Shown: positions 10,860 through 24,186 of the stretch, one piece after another
Position numbering within the stretch: position 1 is the stretch's first letter
Layout of the letters: each line of letters opens with the position of its first letter
Assembly (NCBI GenBank): GCA_025345505.1
Contig: JANVCC010000073.1
Coordinates: 8,254,593-8,318,592 of the forward strand
DNA: 64,000 nt
DNA from: Todiramphus chloris collaris
Lineage: Eukaryota; Chordata; Aves; Coraciiformes; Alcedinidae
Direction of reading: 5' to 3'
Position numbers and translations under genes: made by a program
The notes under the pieces: model-generated
The model's database searches: none
What the model was told of the DNA's origin: nothing
The model's input: the letters and a program-made list of their open reading frames with translations, nothing else

Positions 10860-13800
10860 GAGGATCCTTCTTATTCAAGTTTTCATTCAGATCACATTTT
10901 AAAGCTTTTCTCTGACATCATGAAAACTTGAAAGGTTATTTCTTTTTTGCCTTACTCATTTCTGACACTTCATGGCTCAGATCACTAAAAGTGCTCTCCA
11001 CAAATGCTCTCATAAATTTCCTTCTATCAATTTTGTCCTAGATCTTTCCCAGCCTAGCTTATGCCCCTTGCATTTCTTTAAAATGACAAAGTCTCAAACA
11101 GCCTTTTGCTCATAAGACCTTTAATGATCACAACTATTATTCCATCCTAATCTGTCAAGTGAAATACTCTCCACCCTTGTGCAGTGACTAGCCTCTCCCT
11201 TTTTTTTCCTCCTACGTTTCTAACCCATCTCCCAGCACATTTCTGAGGGGCTTTTTCTCACATGCTTTCCAGCAGATATTAACCAGGCCTTTCCCCTTGA
11301 GTCGCTCCTCCAGTCACTCTACATTTTATCCCCAGCTAATGTGTAGTACAACCACGGTTCAAACCACAATTTCCACGCGGATTTTTCCCAGCTCTGCCCT
11401 CCATCGCTGCAGATTGACTTTCTGAACTAAACTCTTGGCTTGTGTCTCTGTTACCTTCTTACGACTGTTCAGTGGGACTTCACGTTTTGCTGCAATGCCA
11501 CCACAAACACCCTGTGGTCCTGCAGCTGCATGGGCAGATAGATGCCCAAAGATGCTGTGAACTGGAAGAAAGGTGCTGTGAGAGCACACGGTATCGGAGC
11601 TTTGTGAGTGAGGGGGGTTCTGGGATGTTTAGGCTGTCTCTGTGTTTCTGAGCCTGCCCCTCGTTCTTTTGTGTTGCAGCATATGGTGCCTGGGTCAGAC
11701 AGTGCACAAACACTCCAGCCTCCAATCCCTGGACCATCTGGATAAAAACTGGTTAATTGACAGCCCTAATGTCATTTTAAGCTCAGTACAGTTAAAGTGT
11801 CGACTCTTCTCCCATAAGTACTCTCTACCTATTACGCTATTATCTGCCTGTATGTAATCATCTTTGGCTCAGACCTTTCCCTAGCCCTTTATGTTCAGCC
11901 TACGTCTAAATCTGTCCATATAGCCAAAATGCCCATCTTCTCAGATCTCAATTACTGCAACATCCATTCCTTTGGCCTTGGAAAATATAACCTTGTCTTG
12001 CTTATACTTACTGAGAATGCTGTGACAAAGACAATTTTTCTTAGTCTGTCATTTTCAGTGTCTTATTCCTCTCTTTTCATCCCTGTGCTGGCTCAGCCTC
12101 CTCTATCATGCCGACCCTTACCTACGTGTCATTACTTGAGGAGGCCTTAGTAGCCTGTCTTCACCTCACCTGCCATTTCCATTCACTGCTGAGCTATAAC
12201 TGCAGCCCCAGCCAGCTCATGAGGCCAGTTTTCACAGCCCACTTGTAATACGTTTAAACAGGTTCTTTTGTGCATCCTTCTGGCTGCCTTTTATTTCCAA
12301 GGATCCTATAAACGGCTCAAAATTTACCAATAACTTTTCTTCAAAACTCTCCTTCCAACTTTTCTTCCCTATAATACCTACAATGCAGTGTCACATTTCC
12401 TTATGCTGCCTCTCCTGCCTGTATTCCTCAGTTCTGTCATTTCATACTTCATAAAACTCTCAGGACAGGACCTTCCTTTGTGTCGGTGCTGATCCACAAC
12501 AGGGTCTTGTAGTGCTCTGGTAATGCAAACAATAAATACACCCCTGGAACTGAGATGCTGGGGAGAACCTAGGTAATATGAGATGGATGACAACAAAGTG
12601 CACCCTGGGAGCATAACCATACCTGATAATAATATCAACTTGTTTTCCTACTATTCTGGAGAGTAGAGGGGCAAAATGAAGTGGAGGTGGGGAGTCTGCA
12701 TCTTTACATCAAGTTAAAGATGATTTATACCCATCTACCCCACAACAATTTTCACTTGGTTATAGTTGCTGTTGTGACAGATAAAATGAAGAAGACAATG
12801 TAGTGTTAAACATATCATGTTTATCTACATACAAGTATGTCTGTATGGTCACGTGTACATATTTTTCCTTCTGCAAGTTAGATATTAGAAAATATATGGT
12901 GTATCAGTGATTCTTTTTCTTTTCTAGCACTGTGCCACTTACACCCTTTGGTTCCTGTTTTTGTCCTTTGTTTGCTAACTTGATGTTTATTTTTGTCTCT
13001 GCTAAATATAGACTGCCAGATTTAATTATTTTCAGCTGTACTTTAAGACCTCTTTAATCTATTTCTATCTAGCTTTTCCCTCAAGTAGCCTAATCATTCC
13101 TTTATCAAGTAACACATCACCAAATAAAACACCTATAGCATCCTAAAAAAAACCCCAAACCTGCCCCTTGCTGCTTGACTCACAATAGCTATAAGGTGAG
13201 TTATATAAGAGGCTAGTTGTATTTCTGGAGCCTGTGACGACTCCCAAGGGCTGGAAATAGAAATTGTATTTTAGGAACCATTTTCAGAAACACTGACTGA
13301 ATGTACATACTTGTTATTGTGAAATCAGGCAGATGCTGGCTTTCATGCACAGTACTGCTGTCACCAAAACCTGGCACGCCACAACAGAAGCATACACATA
13401 CATGCATATATATACATATATATAGAGAGAGACACACCTGCTGTGACTAGTAGACAGATACCTCCTATTAGATGCTAATTCTTTGTTTTCAAAGACAGAG
13501 AAAATTAATATCAGATACTTGCTGATTCTATATATAGGTAGAAAAAAATCCTCCCAATGTTATTTTCACCATGCAAGTATTAGAAGCTGTTAGGATGTTT
13601 TAGCTGTGAAATAGCTGCATTTCATATGAAGGCAACATCATTCTCACATGTATCATGCCTAATTTGTATAGCAAGTAAAAGTTTTTAAGAGAAGGAATGA
13701 ATTTGGGTGAAAAGAACCAAACAAATGGAAGTTAGTAATATCCACTGAATTACCAGAACTGTTAGTGGAATTAAGTTTAGTACCATCAGAAAAAGGCCCC

Positions 13801-13921
13801 AAATTAAGAGAAATAGAACAAATCCTCTTACATTAAATAGCACACAAAGGAATAAGCTCCCAGTACACTTAAATACAAATTGCAGTAGAAAGTTACTTCT
13901 TAAATGTGTAAATAAAGCTTG

Positions 13922-14058
13922 TAAAAAAAAAAAAAAAAAAGGAGCCTTTTAGACTAATACCTGTTAAGTGCTTTGCTTTTGCTCTGTGCTCTAAAGTTCT
14001 CTGAAGGGCTGAGGTGAAACATTTAGTCTCTGTCTCACCCCCCCCCCCCCCCCCCCCC
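13922..14058. repeat. Poly(A) run and 21-base poly(C) run close together
   Basis: A run of about 18 A near 13922-13940 is followed by 21 uninterrupted C at 14038-14058. The C run would be poly(G) on the minus strand and could form a G-quadruplex. Run lengths may be affected by sequencing error. Confidence 0.75.
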
Positions 14059-15619
14059 AATTCAGAGGTTTCATCCAAATCCTGAAAGAGCTCGAGTGAC
14101 ACAGGGTGGCAGAGACAGCAGCAGTGAAGTGGTTAAAGTTAAAAGACCTTGCAAAAGCATAGCACCTTGACATCAAGCGGTTTTATCAGCGTAGAAAAAC
14201 CGTGTAAGATGGACCCTCCCAACACCCTGTTCACTACTGACAGGGGAGTATCTGTGGCTTTTGCAAACACAGCACAGCCCCTCTCGGCCATCAGCCCCCA
14301 GTGAAGAGGAGTTACCTTTACAGTTCAGCCAAGCTCCAGGCAGGACACTGCGGTGGCTGAGTGGGGAAGAGTCCTGAGGTCACAGGACCAGCTGAAGAGC
14401 CTTCAGAAAGATCAGCACCAGGAAAGCCCTTCCTCTTTCCTCCTTAAAAATGTGCATCTGTTTAGATCAGAACATATTATTGCTTGATTTCCATAATAGT
14501 ATTTGCTGTCATATTGTCAACAGAAGTGACTGCTTATACAGGATAGGCAATCAATGAGTTGGGAAGCTGTTCTAGGCACCACCAGAACATTGCTGGTTTC
14601 TCTCTCTAAAGCCCAGTTGATCCATTAATTTGGAAGAAATTCTGCACTCTTGGGTGTTGGTGATGAGCTCCAGGTTGGGTGCAAGCCTGTGTCAGCAGAG
14701 GCTGCCAGTGCATAGCGAGAGGAACTGAGAATGTAGTTTCTTTTGTGCTCGCCAAAGCTCATGCTTTATTGATTTTTGGTTTAATTCAAATTTCCCCTGA
14801 CCATGTTTTGTAGGGAAAATGGATCAAATCATGTTACTCTAAGGTGTTATTCTTTATAATAAAAAAAGAAAACGTACCACCATAGTCAGTTTGCCTAAAT
14901 ATGTCATGGTGGGGAGAAGAGAAACTGGGTTTCAGATGCAATTTTCTTTCCCATTGTCAGAGAAAATTGCCATTTATTGTCAGGATTAAAAACAACTGGC
15001 ACTCACAGTGTTAGCAGGAATCTCCCTTGCAGCAGTCAATGAAGGCTTTTCTCTTAACTCCCATGGGACCAAAGATTGTTCCCATGGGACTGAAAGAGCC
15101 ATGCTGCTGTGGATCAGTAACCCCGGCTCATAATTTGCACTCTGGTGAGCAGAAGAAAATAATTTCATTACGAAGCAGAATTTCTTTAGTTGATCTAATG
15201 AGTGAAACAAAACCTCTCTCCGCTTTGCAAAATCACTGAGACAAGCAGGGTCTTTGGAAGCCCCAGATATCACATCAGGTGCTGCTATTGGTTTCTTCAG
15301 ACAATTAGCAAAGCTTCAAGCAGCCACCTGAAATAAATAATGGCTTTTATTGGAGCTAATGCAGTCATTTCTTCCATGAAGCTTCTTGTGAATAATTCTT
15401 GCTGGAAAAATTGTACATGATTTCTTTTCATTTATATTTTAATGCAATTTATTATACAACAGTGACCTCCATTCAGGGTTCAAAAGATCAGAGTACTTAT
15501 AGTAATCTTCACAGCACTTTGTATCTCCAGCTACAGCTTACATTCACAGCATGAAAAGAATAAGAAGTTAATGTACCAAATCAGAAAGTCTCTGTGTGGC
15601 AGTGTTAATCTCAGTGTTG

Positions 15620-15745
15620 AGTTATTATTTATTAGTAGTATTATGGTAGCGTCTAGAGACCAGGGCCTCCTTGTGTTGGGCACTGCGTAAAACACACAAA
15701 GAATATATTTACTCTCTAGAATAGCTCACAGTTTAAGTTTGAGGA
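15620..15745 (+). repeat. Ancient interspersed repeat relic
   Basis: The text TTATGGTAGCGTCTAGAGAC, then TTGTGTTGGGCACTGCGTAA and a later AGCTCACAGTTTAA, resembles an old repeat that I recall as common in reptile and bird genomes (GTAGCGCCTAGAG, then TTGTGCTAGGCACTGTAC, then AGCTCACAGTCTAA). I cannot name the family with certainty. Confidence 0.5.
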
Positions 15746-17225
15746 TGATTTGAAGATGCGGACAAGAGGTACTACAGCTATCACTACTGCCACAGCCAGA
15801 GGCAAAACTCTTTTTGTGCTTATTGTGGATGCTGACACCAGGAATAAAATTACCCACTGACAGACAATTAAAATGAAAATCCTATTCTGGGATCAGACCT
15901 CAAGGTGCAAGAAGATGAAAAGAGCCTCCTTGTCTGATTTCATGCCAGGCCAAGCACGGTTACAGATGGGGTCTTGCTACACTCTTGGGTACATTAGCCA
16001 TCCTTGAGAAATCAGTGGGTGAAATGGTGGAGCAGTTACATATCCCCATGAGTTAGAGAGTGCTGGAAAAGCCCGTGCCTCTGCTGTGCAGGCCAGATCT
16101 AGATGTACACTAGATCTACACATGGCTTAGCATGTGAGCTTTTGGCATAGCAGCTGGAAACCTGGGCATGTTTTCTGGCTTACACACTGGTAACCAGTTC
16201 AGGATGCAATGACCTTTTTTCAACTACGTCTAATAAACAATGTTTGGCTCCCCTCTGTTGAATGCTCTATTCGTATCACAACTCACTTCTAGCCAGTTTC
16301 TTCTGAGGATGAGTCTGGTGCAATCATTTCTCTGTGTGTCTGAGCACATCCCTGACTAGATGATTTTGAACTGTTGGCTAATTGTACCAAATTTCAAATA
16401 CTCTAGGGGTCTCAAAGTAATGAAGTTTCGCAGAGTGGACAGCCCAGAGAAGGGGGCACTTTCCACATACTCACCAGTTCACATCTTATAGCCTTGGATT
16501 CCCATCCACAATTCTTTATCGCAGTCCATAGGTTACCGCCATGTGTGTGAAGGACTGCGTGAAGAAAATAAATGAAGGAAATGTATAGGTGTTTGAGGAG
16601 ATACAAAAAAAAAGCCACCAAACCCCAACCAAAAACCCAAACAAAACCTAAAAAATAAAAGCATAACTTATTTAAAAAGTAAGGACAGCTATAAATGTCA
16701 GACCTATAAGAAATCAATTCCACTGTTCAGGGAAAAACTGATCAATACGTTAACGCCGAATTGCAAATCCAAGAGCAGATGCCCTCTTGCAGTACTCATG
16801 TAGCTGAACAGCATTAAGTCAGTCTCTAAGTGGCTGCAAATAACTACAAATGCACAATGCCCACACAAATTGCGAAACACCAGCAGAACACTAATTTTCC
16901 AGGTAGGTTCAGTGCATGGCCTGAAATTCATTGGTGTAAAAACTCATTTCCTTTTTCAGCAAAGGATTGGGGTCACAGTCACTCAAGCAGCAAAACTCAG
17001 CCTGTTGCAGCCAAGCATCTGAAAGTATTTAGTTTCATTTTTTTCTTTGGATACTCGGTCACCTGCCGCAGGCAGCAGGAACTGCTGGTTTTGGCCTGAA
17101 AAAGCCAGTTGTAGGCTAATCTGCTTCGCGTGGCCTGTGCTGTGCGGGGAGTGGGTGCTGCAGGAGGCTGCTGCGGTACCAGGAGGCTCTTTGATCTGGT
17201 TGACACAGTAAAGCAAAGACACGGG

Positions 17226-17355
17226 ACTAATAATAATACTTGGCACTTTTACAGTCCTAGCTGCTCAAAGCACTTCATCAGTGTTAACCAATTACCCCTC
17301 AGCCTGTCTCTGTGGAAGAGGGACTTAGCTGAATTTTCTGGGTACGTACACTGAG
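17226..17355 (+). repeat. Ancient SINE-like relic
   Basis: AATAATACTTGGCACTTTTA followed by CTCAAAGCACTTCATCAGTG and, further on, ACACTGAGGTGCAGA. This follows the order of an old amniote repeat ('acttggcacttctatagcg', then 'caaagcactttacaaac', then 'aactgaggcacagag') recalled from memory. Diverged copy. Confidence 0.45.
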
Positions 17356-19245
17356 GTGCAGATCTTGGCTGGGACACTAGCAGCCTCTGATTTCCACTGG
17401 GCCAGGAAGCCTCCCCAGATGAAAGGAAGGGCTCTGCAGAGCTGCAGAGGAGCCTCACGTGGCAACCTGCTTTGCAAACCCAGCCAGCCACACTCCCAGC
17501 TCTCCACCAACACAGACACACCATTACCTTTCTGCATGGTCTGGTCTGAGCACAGGCTGCAGGGGGGGTGACTGTGCCACAGGATTTGGGGAAGGGTCAC
17601 CCCTGTGCAGAAGGGGGTGTAAGTGCAGTCCTAGCCAGGAAATCTGTCTCCAGCACATCTGTGAACCCCCTACCCCTCCCTCTCCCTCCATCCTTCATTT
17701 CAGGTTCAGGTTCACCCCAGGCAATGTTGAATTCACAGCAGTCACACTTTGGCAACGCAGCCGTGGCCAGCCTGGCGTCAGCCTGGTAAAGCTGCACCCT
17801 GACAGCCAGAGCAGCAACGGGCCCCAGCCCACCCGGGAGGAGCTGTGCTGCACTGGAGCTAAAGCCAGGCTGCTCCCCAACTGTACGCGTGTCCGTCATC
17901 CCCCCTGCGAGCAGGAACCTCCTGGTTCCTCTGGAGAGGGAGCAGAACTCAGTTCTGTCCCTTTCCTCCTGCTGTCTCCCCACAGGTCTGCTTTCCCCTG
18001 CTAGCTCTTGGGGTTCTTGCTGCATTAGTATTAGTACTGTTCTAATACATCAGTTCAACCACATAAGCCAAAAACCTTAACAGGGTAAAGACCTGGAGGT
18101 TTGAAGAAGAAGTAGGACTCCACCTGCTCTTCAAGATGCATAGGTGGCACTTTCAGAGAGTTTGTTGGCAGGAATGTTGTCCAACAATAGTGTCAGGGCG
18201 AGGTGTGCTGGATCCCAGAGCTGGGAACAGGGCGTTGAGTAAAGTAAAGAGCTTGCACAGAAGACAGCTGAAATCGGTGGCTCATCCTCCACTGCCTACC
18301 TGCCTGGCTTCATGCTCTCCTGGCCAGAATGAGCCAACTGGCTCTTGAGGTTGGAAAATTAAGACACCCAGAGGCCTGACTCACAGTCCCATTTTGCCCA
18401 CAACACAACAGGCCGTACAGAAACAACCAGCTTATCCTCTGAGATCTGTAAAGCAAGGTCCAACCTGATGCACAGCTACCAATGGTAATACACAACCCAC
18501 TGCCTGTGAGACAAGACTGACGGTCCTGCTTAACTACACTTGAAAAATCCTACTGGTGTCTGCCTGCCTCATTAGGCACTTAAAGATCTTTGGGATTGGA
18601 GTCCTGAGCCTTTTGTGCCTCGCGGCCCCCCGCTGCTAATGGACGTCATCAACTATCCGGAAAGGGCACGAGAAAATATATATATTTATTAAGGATTGGG
18701 AGGCTCAAACAGGGGGTTAATGGGAACTGCTTAGGCAAAGAGTGTAGCCAGCTAATAGGTGATAGAGAATAATAATTTATGGGCTGAGAAGAGGAAAGGA
18801 GCACAGGTCCTGGTCTGCCAGGTAATTCTGTTTCCCCGGCTGCCATACGAAGCCGGCAGGGCTGACAAGGAGCAGTCTGTAAACTTGAAATAAAGTGTGT
18901 TTCTGCAGCTGGATGGAGTCAAGCACAGCTCTAGATTAGCAAAGGAAAAAAGGAGATTTCACAACTTTATAGCTTAGGGCTGATTTCCCCTCAGGGAGTG
19001 AAAATAGGCTGGTCTCACCACCTCCTGCCACTGCCCCAGGTCTTGTCTGTCCCAGACTTTCATCAAAGCACAACTCCAGGATGTGAAACCAAGCAGGGCC
19101 AGCACTCAGGCCCTTTCACTCCTTGAAAAGGGATTGACACAACACCAGAACAATTAAAATGTTCTTTTTTTGATACAAATCCAACTTTGACCTTAATATG
19201 GCATTTCTTTTTCCTTCTCCAAGCAAATTGCTTAAATCTCAGACA

Positions 19246-19692
19246 TTAAATTGCAGCATCATAAACCCTGATAAGGACAAAACCAATGTGATGCACAAAA
19301 CCCATGAGCTTCTGTTTCTGTTTATACTGGGAGCAGAGAGATGCAGCAACACACAAATTCAGCAAGAGAAGGCCAAGAAGCAACTTTTTTAATTTACAAC
19401 CCTGGTTTATATCCCCTAGCCCCATAGGCGATGGGTCAGTGATCACCCATCTCCTAGGGTGATTGGCTACAGTCCTACAACACCCATTGCAAAATATTTT
19501 TCCAATGTACCATAAACAGAACTTAACAAAACACCAGGTGTTGGTCCAGCTTACAAAAACCATCCTACTGTTTCTCATAACTTGTGTGAGAAAGGCAGGA
19601 TTCTCACCGAATATTGTGAGAACCTGAGAAAATCCCTCTGCTAGCCGCTTTTCAGCATCCACAAGCTTCTCACTGGTTTCTGGTTCTGACAC
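19246..19692 (-). mobile_element. Possible solo LTR of an endogenous retrovirus
   Basis: On the minus strand the segment starts near TGTCAGAACC, holds a TATA-like box (GATATAAACC) about 270 bases in, and ends near GATGCTGCA, giving the TG...CA shape and length of an LTR. The frame is open for 148 codons, but the predicted protein is not a known retroviral product. I could not find a clean target duplication, so this is a shape-based guess. Confidence 0.3.
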
Positions 19693-19921
19693 ATTTGAGA
19701 CTGGCAGCAGGGTTCAGCCACACAGCAAAAGGCCCTTTTGGCTGTGGGGACAAATAATTGCTGTAGCTGTGAGTTGTTTTAACTGACACACAGCCATGAT
19801 GCAACCCAGACCACCGTCATAACAACCTTGAGAAAAAGAAAAAAAAAAATAAAAATCCAAATGTGTCTACTTCCTGAGCTCAAAAAAGCGAAGAAATCAG
19901 GCTCCATGTGCATTAGCCATG

Positions 19922-20014
19922 CTCTAGTGGGAGGTGTCCCTGCCCATGGCAGGGGGATTGGAACTAGATGATCTTTAAGGTCCCTTCCAACCCTGACAAT
20001 TCTATAATTCTATG
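19922..20014 (+). mobile_element. CR1 LINE, extreme 3' end
   Basis: Classic CR1 3' terminus in sense orientation: TGGAACTAGATGATCTTTAA, CCTTCCAACCC, and the terminal repeats ATTCTATAATTCTATG. Only about 90 bases are present. Confidence 0.92.
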
Positions 20015-20051
20015 TCCCCACCATGTGATGGTCATGTGTGCTTGGCTACAC

Positions 20052-20310
20052 AGAGGTCACACAGCCCAGTGCAAACAGCCCAACACACACAGCCCAACAC
20101 CGGCACACAGCCCAACACCAACACAGATAGAACAGTGCAAACAGCCCCACATGCACAGCACAGCACCAACACACACAGCCCAGCACCAACACACACAGCC
20201 CAACACCAACACACGCAGCCCAACACCAACACACACAGCCCAACAGCAACACACACAGCCCAGCACCAACACACACAGCCCAGCACCAACACACACAGCC
20301 CAAGGCAGAC
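20052..20310. repeat. 20-bp minisatellite
   Basis: Seven near-identical 20-base units fill 20161-20300, each of the form CARCACCAAC followed by ACACACAGCC, with one or two substitutions between units. Degenerate copies extend left to about 20052. The unit is 20 bases, not a multiple of three, and lacks stop codons, so several frames on both strands stay open; these should not be read as genes. The array starts within 40 bases of a CR1 3' end. Confidence 0.95.
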
Positions 20311-23300
20311 AGCATGAGCCCTTGTTAGGCAAATGGCCACCTCGGGCAGAACGAGGACAAAAGCCAACTCTCAGACCTGCTGCTAATGGGAAACGGATCA
20401 AGAAGTGTGTAAAACAGTGTATTCGTTCTGCACAGTGCTACAAAACCATCAGTGAGTGGGGAAGGAGCATGGAAAATGGCTGTGATTAACTACAGCTCTA
20501 CTGGTTTCAGCCTGGCTGCTTTAATAAGGCGCCTTTCCCCCCTTTTTTTACGCAGGATTGCACACAGGAGGCCTCTTGACCAGCCAAAGTCCTAAGTTCT
20601 CAGTAACTCCTGCAGCTGCCAACGAGTACTTGTGCTTTAGCTTGCCCAGGAGAGACCCTTATTGGCATTTAAAACTCTTTTCCAGACTCTTCTTTTTTTT
20701 TTCCCCCTCTACATTTGCTACAAATACAGCAGGGAATAGCGGGTGAAACAGGCACTAATTTGGCATTAAGCACCAAAACCTGAGCTCAGCCTGAATGGAT
20801 GGCTGGGCAGATGTGCAGGGCCAAGCGTCCCCCCGGGAGCATGTGCCACCTGCCCTTCAGCACAGACACGTGGCAGGAGGGGCGGCAGAGCTGGCACAGC
20901 GGCCGGCTGCTCACCCTCGTGCCTTCCCTTGTCCTTGTCTGCCCTGCAGCCAGGTGCCAGCTTGGAGCGGGTTCTCTCCTGGGGCCACCCCGCACATCTG
21001 TGGCCCCTCTCCCACAGCACGGGGCCATCAGGGCTGGACCACAAGGTGCTCTCGCCAGGTGCTCGCTTCTGCTCCCAGGCCAGTGTAAATCAGGGGTTAC
21101 CCAGCTGCAGGCAGTGGAATAGCTCCTGATTTACAACATCCTACACAAGAGGAGATCTTGACCTTACACTTCAACATCAGTGCAGCTTCCTTTGTTGAAA
21201 GCTTCTTAAGAAAAGACATGTAATCAATCCTGGAGAGCCACTGAGCAGCAGAGCTCAGGTTCTGCATAAGTAAGGGCTGGGTTTCCCAGGAAAACTGCCT
21301 GATCCAGGTTCCCATGACATCTATTCTAGGTGCTCCCTGCATTCTTTCTGATAGGAGTGTGTTTGTCTGGTTTGCCTTTGTCAAAAATGGGCTGCTTTAC
21401 ATTAATACAATCCACAAAGAGAATTTTTTTTCCCGTAGTTAAGTCCAACTTACCTATGCTACTGACCTTTCAGACAGTCAGGCTTTTATTGAGCTCAGGT
21501 CTTTGGAAATTCTGGCGTTTATAGGCATTTGATGTTATTTTAGAATCCAAGAGGAAAAAGCTTACTGCCTTGCCTCTGTTTTCATGGCCATAATTATGAG
21601 GGCAGTCTGGTGACGTAACTTGTTTGGGAAATAAATGATAGCTTTCAACAGCGAGTACTGTCAGACACTTTGTTCCTTGTAACTATTTTAGAAATCCAAA
21701 TTAATTTTGCACTTCCACAGCTCCAGATGCTGCTCTTATTCATGCTTGTGCATTTCCCATGCTACACCACTGCCTTCAGGAGACCCATTCCGTGTTTGCA
21801 CTGCGTGCAAGGCAGCAGAACTTGCTCGTGGCAGAAGTCTCCATATGCCTTGTGGTGTGATCTGCTAGTCCTGTAAATGCAGTGGGAGAATCACGCAGAG
21901 ATAGTCTTACTCCCTCACTAGCTCTAACTATTCACCTTAGTGATACAGACCATGAAGGTGAAGGCAGAAAAGATTTCAAGCATTTTCACACATTTAAACA
22001 GAGAGAAGGGAAAAGCAAAGTACAAAGGTATTTTTTTTTGCAGAACAAAACCAGACAATTTATTGTGATAAGAGGCAATACCTGTTGCAGCCTGACACCA
22101 ACCAGAACTGCAGTGCTAGTGCTGCAGTTGCTGAAACGTTACCCTGTGGTTATCATGCCTTGACCCTGCACGTCCCTGTGCCCTGTGCTCCAGCCTGAGC
22201 TGTCTGCTGACCTCGGGGAGTGGCAGCAGCCCAGCTCTCGGGCTGCAACCCAAGCAGAGCACCAGTCATTGCGGTTACGTGCCAACCCTCCAAAGACATG
22301 TTTAAGAATCAGCAGTTACAAGTACAACCATAGACAGCAAGATAATAATAATACTTAGTCCTGTTCTTCCAAGCTCGATACAGTCCTGACTCCTCACAGC
22401 ACCGCTGTGACTAGGAAGGATGATCATTCCCTCTTGAGATGTGACGAACTGGGATACTGAGGGGTGAAAAGCTCTACCAGCTCAAAACCTAGGCAAAAAA
22501 CCATAGTGAAAACGAATACACAACACATGTACAAGATGAACTGTTTTCCATAAATTCTGTAGGAAACACTTGGCTTTTGAAGAGGTCCCTCCCAGCATTT
22601 GTAACTGAAATCCTGCAGAACTGAAAAGCTGAAAGGTGCATTGACACAAACAACGTGAAGCATGAAAAGAGGGCATTTGTGTTATTTTTATTAATATCCT
22701 AAAGAAGAGCGTGTGGGCAGTAGCCTCCTGTGCCATCTGTGACTGCTGTGCTGCTGACCCGGAGGGGGTCAGGTGCTGCTGGCTCCCAGGCCTGCGGTCA
22801 GACCTGCTGCTCCATAAAGCAGCAAAGGCCTGGCCGCAGCCAGCGCTGCTCCTTGGCAGGACACAGCTCACGACAGAAAAGCTCCTGAGCCAGTGCCAGT
22901 TTTCACAGCCAAACAAACTCACCTTTGTCCTCGCCACAGACGTAGTCAGAGGCATTTCTCCCCCACTCTGGTGTCTGGAGGCGAGTCGGCAATTCTGTCT
23001 CATTCAGACACTTGCCGAGTTTTTCAGCCTCTTTTGGGCGATTGTTTGGTGGGGCTGATTTCCTTGGCTGGAAAAACTGGCTGCTTTTCTCCTCAGCCTA
23101 GTCTCAGTCAAGTACGTGCCATTCTCAAGATGAAGCCGGTCAGGAGTCATTCCTCTGAGAGCCTCTTGCACCACAAGGACCTGTCTTTGCCATCAAGAAG
23201 CCACAGGGATCTATGACACAGGCTGTGCCTTGGGAGACGTCTCCTGCCCACCTCAGCACCAGCAGCAGAGCTTGCATCCAACTGCTTTAAATACTGACTG

Positions 23301-24159
23301 TCCCCTCTGCGTTTTGACTTTGTGAGCTGTCTTCTGCCATCCAGTTCTGGAGAACAGGCCACAAGAAGGACCCACTCCAGGGTGCAGATAACCTTGCCAA
23401 ACCCCTCTCTCCAGCATGGACCAATTTGAGGGAGGTCCCCCCCCCAGGGGATTTCCTCAGGCTTGCTGTGCACACAACGTGCCTGGGGCAAAGGGCAGCA
23501 CCAGAATGTCTTCTCCACCAGCTCTAGGAACCTAGGGAAACACCTGCCTGTATAAACGAGGCAATTTTAGCTACAGATTCTACCTGTGAATTTATTTTGG
23601 ATGGCTAAAATTTTCCTCTTCCTTCCTACCCCTCCTCCCAGCCTCACCTCCCCCAAGGCAGGCACCAGCTCTCCCATCAGACAATGTCTGTGTCGAAGGA
23701 TGGATGTGCTGGTGCCGGTGTGTACCCACCACCACCCTCGCAGGCACTGCTGACTGAGCAAGGTGGGGCTGCACCACGGCCCCCAGCCCTCCCCACCACC
23801 TCACACTGGGCACGGCTTTGTTTTCTGATGGGCCAACTGAGACAGGCATTTAGAAACATGAACTATTACTTCAATAAACGTGGTGCTATGTAAAAAAAAC
23901 CAAACCAAAACCAAACAAACAGAGACTAATTTCACATTCATCTATAATTACAGGGGGAAAGGAGAGTGGGTCTAAGAAATCCCATCTTAAAATAAAATTA
24001 AAGCCTGTTTCAATTTTTTGTCTAGCCCATTTCTTCTACTAACAGCACACTCATTTGTACACGTTATTAGATTGACGTTGTAGCATCCTGGACAAATCAA
24101 ATTAATTCAAATATCTGCAGGTACGAAACGTTGCAGCTGAGAAATGAGCACATAAAGTA
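20311..24159. other. Intergenic DNA downstream of MAMLD1
   Basis: No gene recognised. GC-richer patches at about 20770-21120 and 22720-22900 have open frames on both strands but no recognisable domain. An A/C-rich tract lies at 23890-23925. Confidence 0.55.
22340..22480 (+). repeat. Second copy of the ancient SINE-like relic
   Basis: AATAATAATACTTAGTCCTG opens the segment. CTCACAGCACCGCTGTGA follows, then GGGATACTGAGGGGTGA. The order is the same as in the relic at 17226-17355, consistent with another diverged copy of the same old family. Confidence 0.4.
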
Positions 24160-24180
24160 TATGCAATTTTCCCTTGGCAG

Positions 24181-24186
24181 TTTATT
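24181..24186 (-). terminator. Distal AATAAA polyadenylation signal
   Basis: Reads TTTATT on the + strand. It would end the long form of the MAMLD1 3'UTR. The sequence beyond it has only moderate GT content. Confidence 0.4.

Larger units (their letters stand above)
9641..19245. other. Intergenic DNA between MAMLD1 and the CpG-island gene
   Basis: No protein-coding gene was recognised. The part around 10900-12500 is pyrimidine-rich on the + strand. 16606-16660 is A/C-rich. 17130-18010 is GC-richer with overlapping open frames on both strands (the longest being 181 codons at 17459-18004) but no recognisable domain. Homopolymers and ancient repeat relics are listed separately. Confidence 0.6.

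Noticed and set aside
17459..18004. A 181-codon + strand frame in GC-richer intergenic DNA
   Set aside because: An overlapping minus-strand frame of similar length exists, and neither shows a known motif or splice context.
20052..20310. Regularly spaced repeats that could suggest a CRISPR array
   Set aside because: Units are contiguous with no unique spacers, and the genome is avian.
19968..20489. Overlapping frames of 80-173 codons on both strands with Thr/His/Gln or Cys/Val/Leu repeats
   Set aside because: They arise from the 20-bp minisatellite, whose unit lacks stops in several frames.
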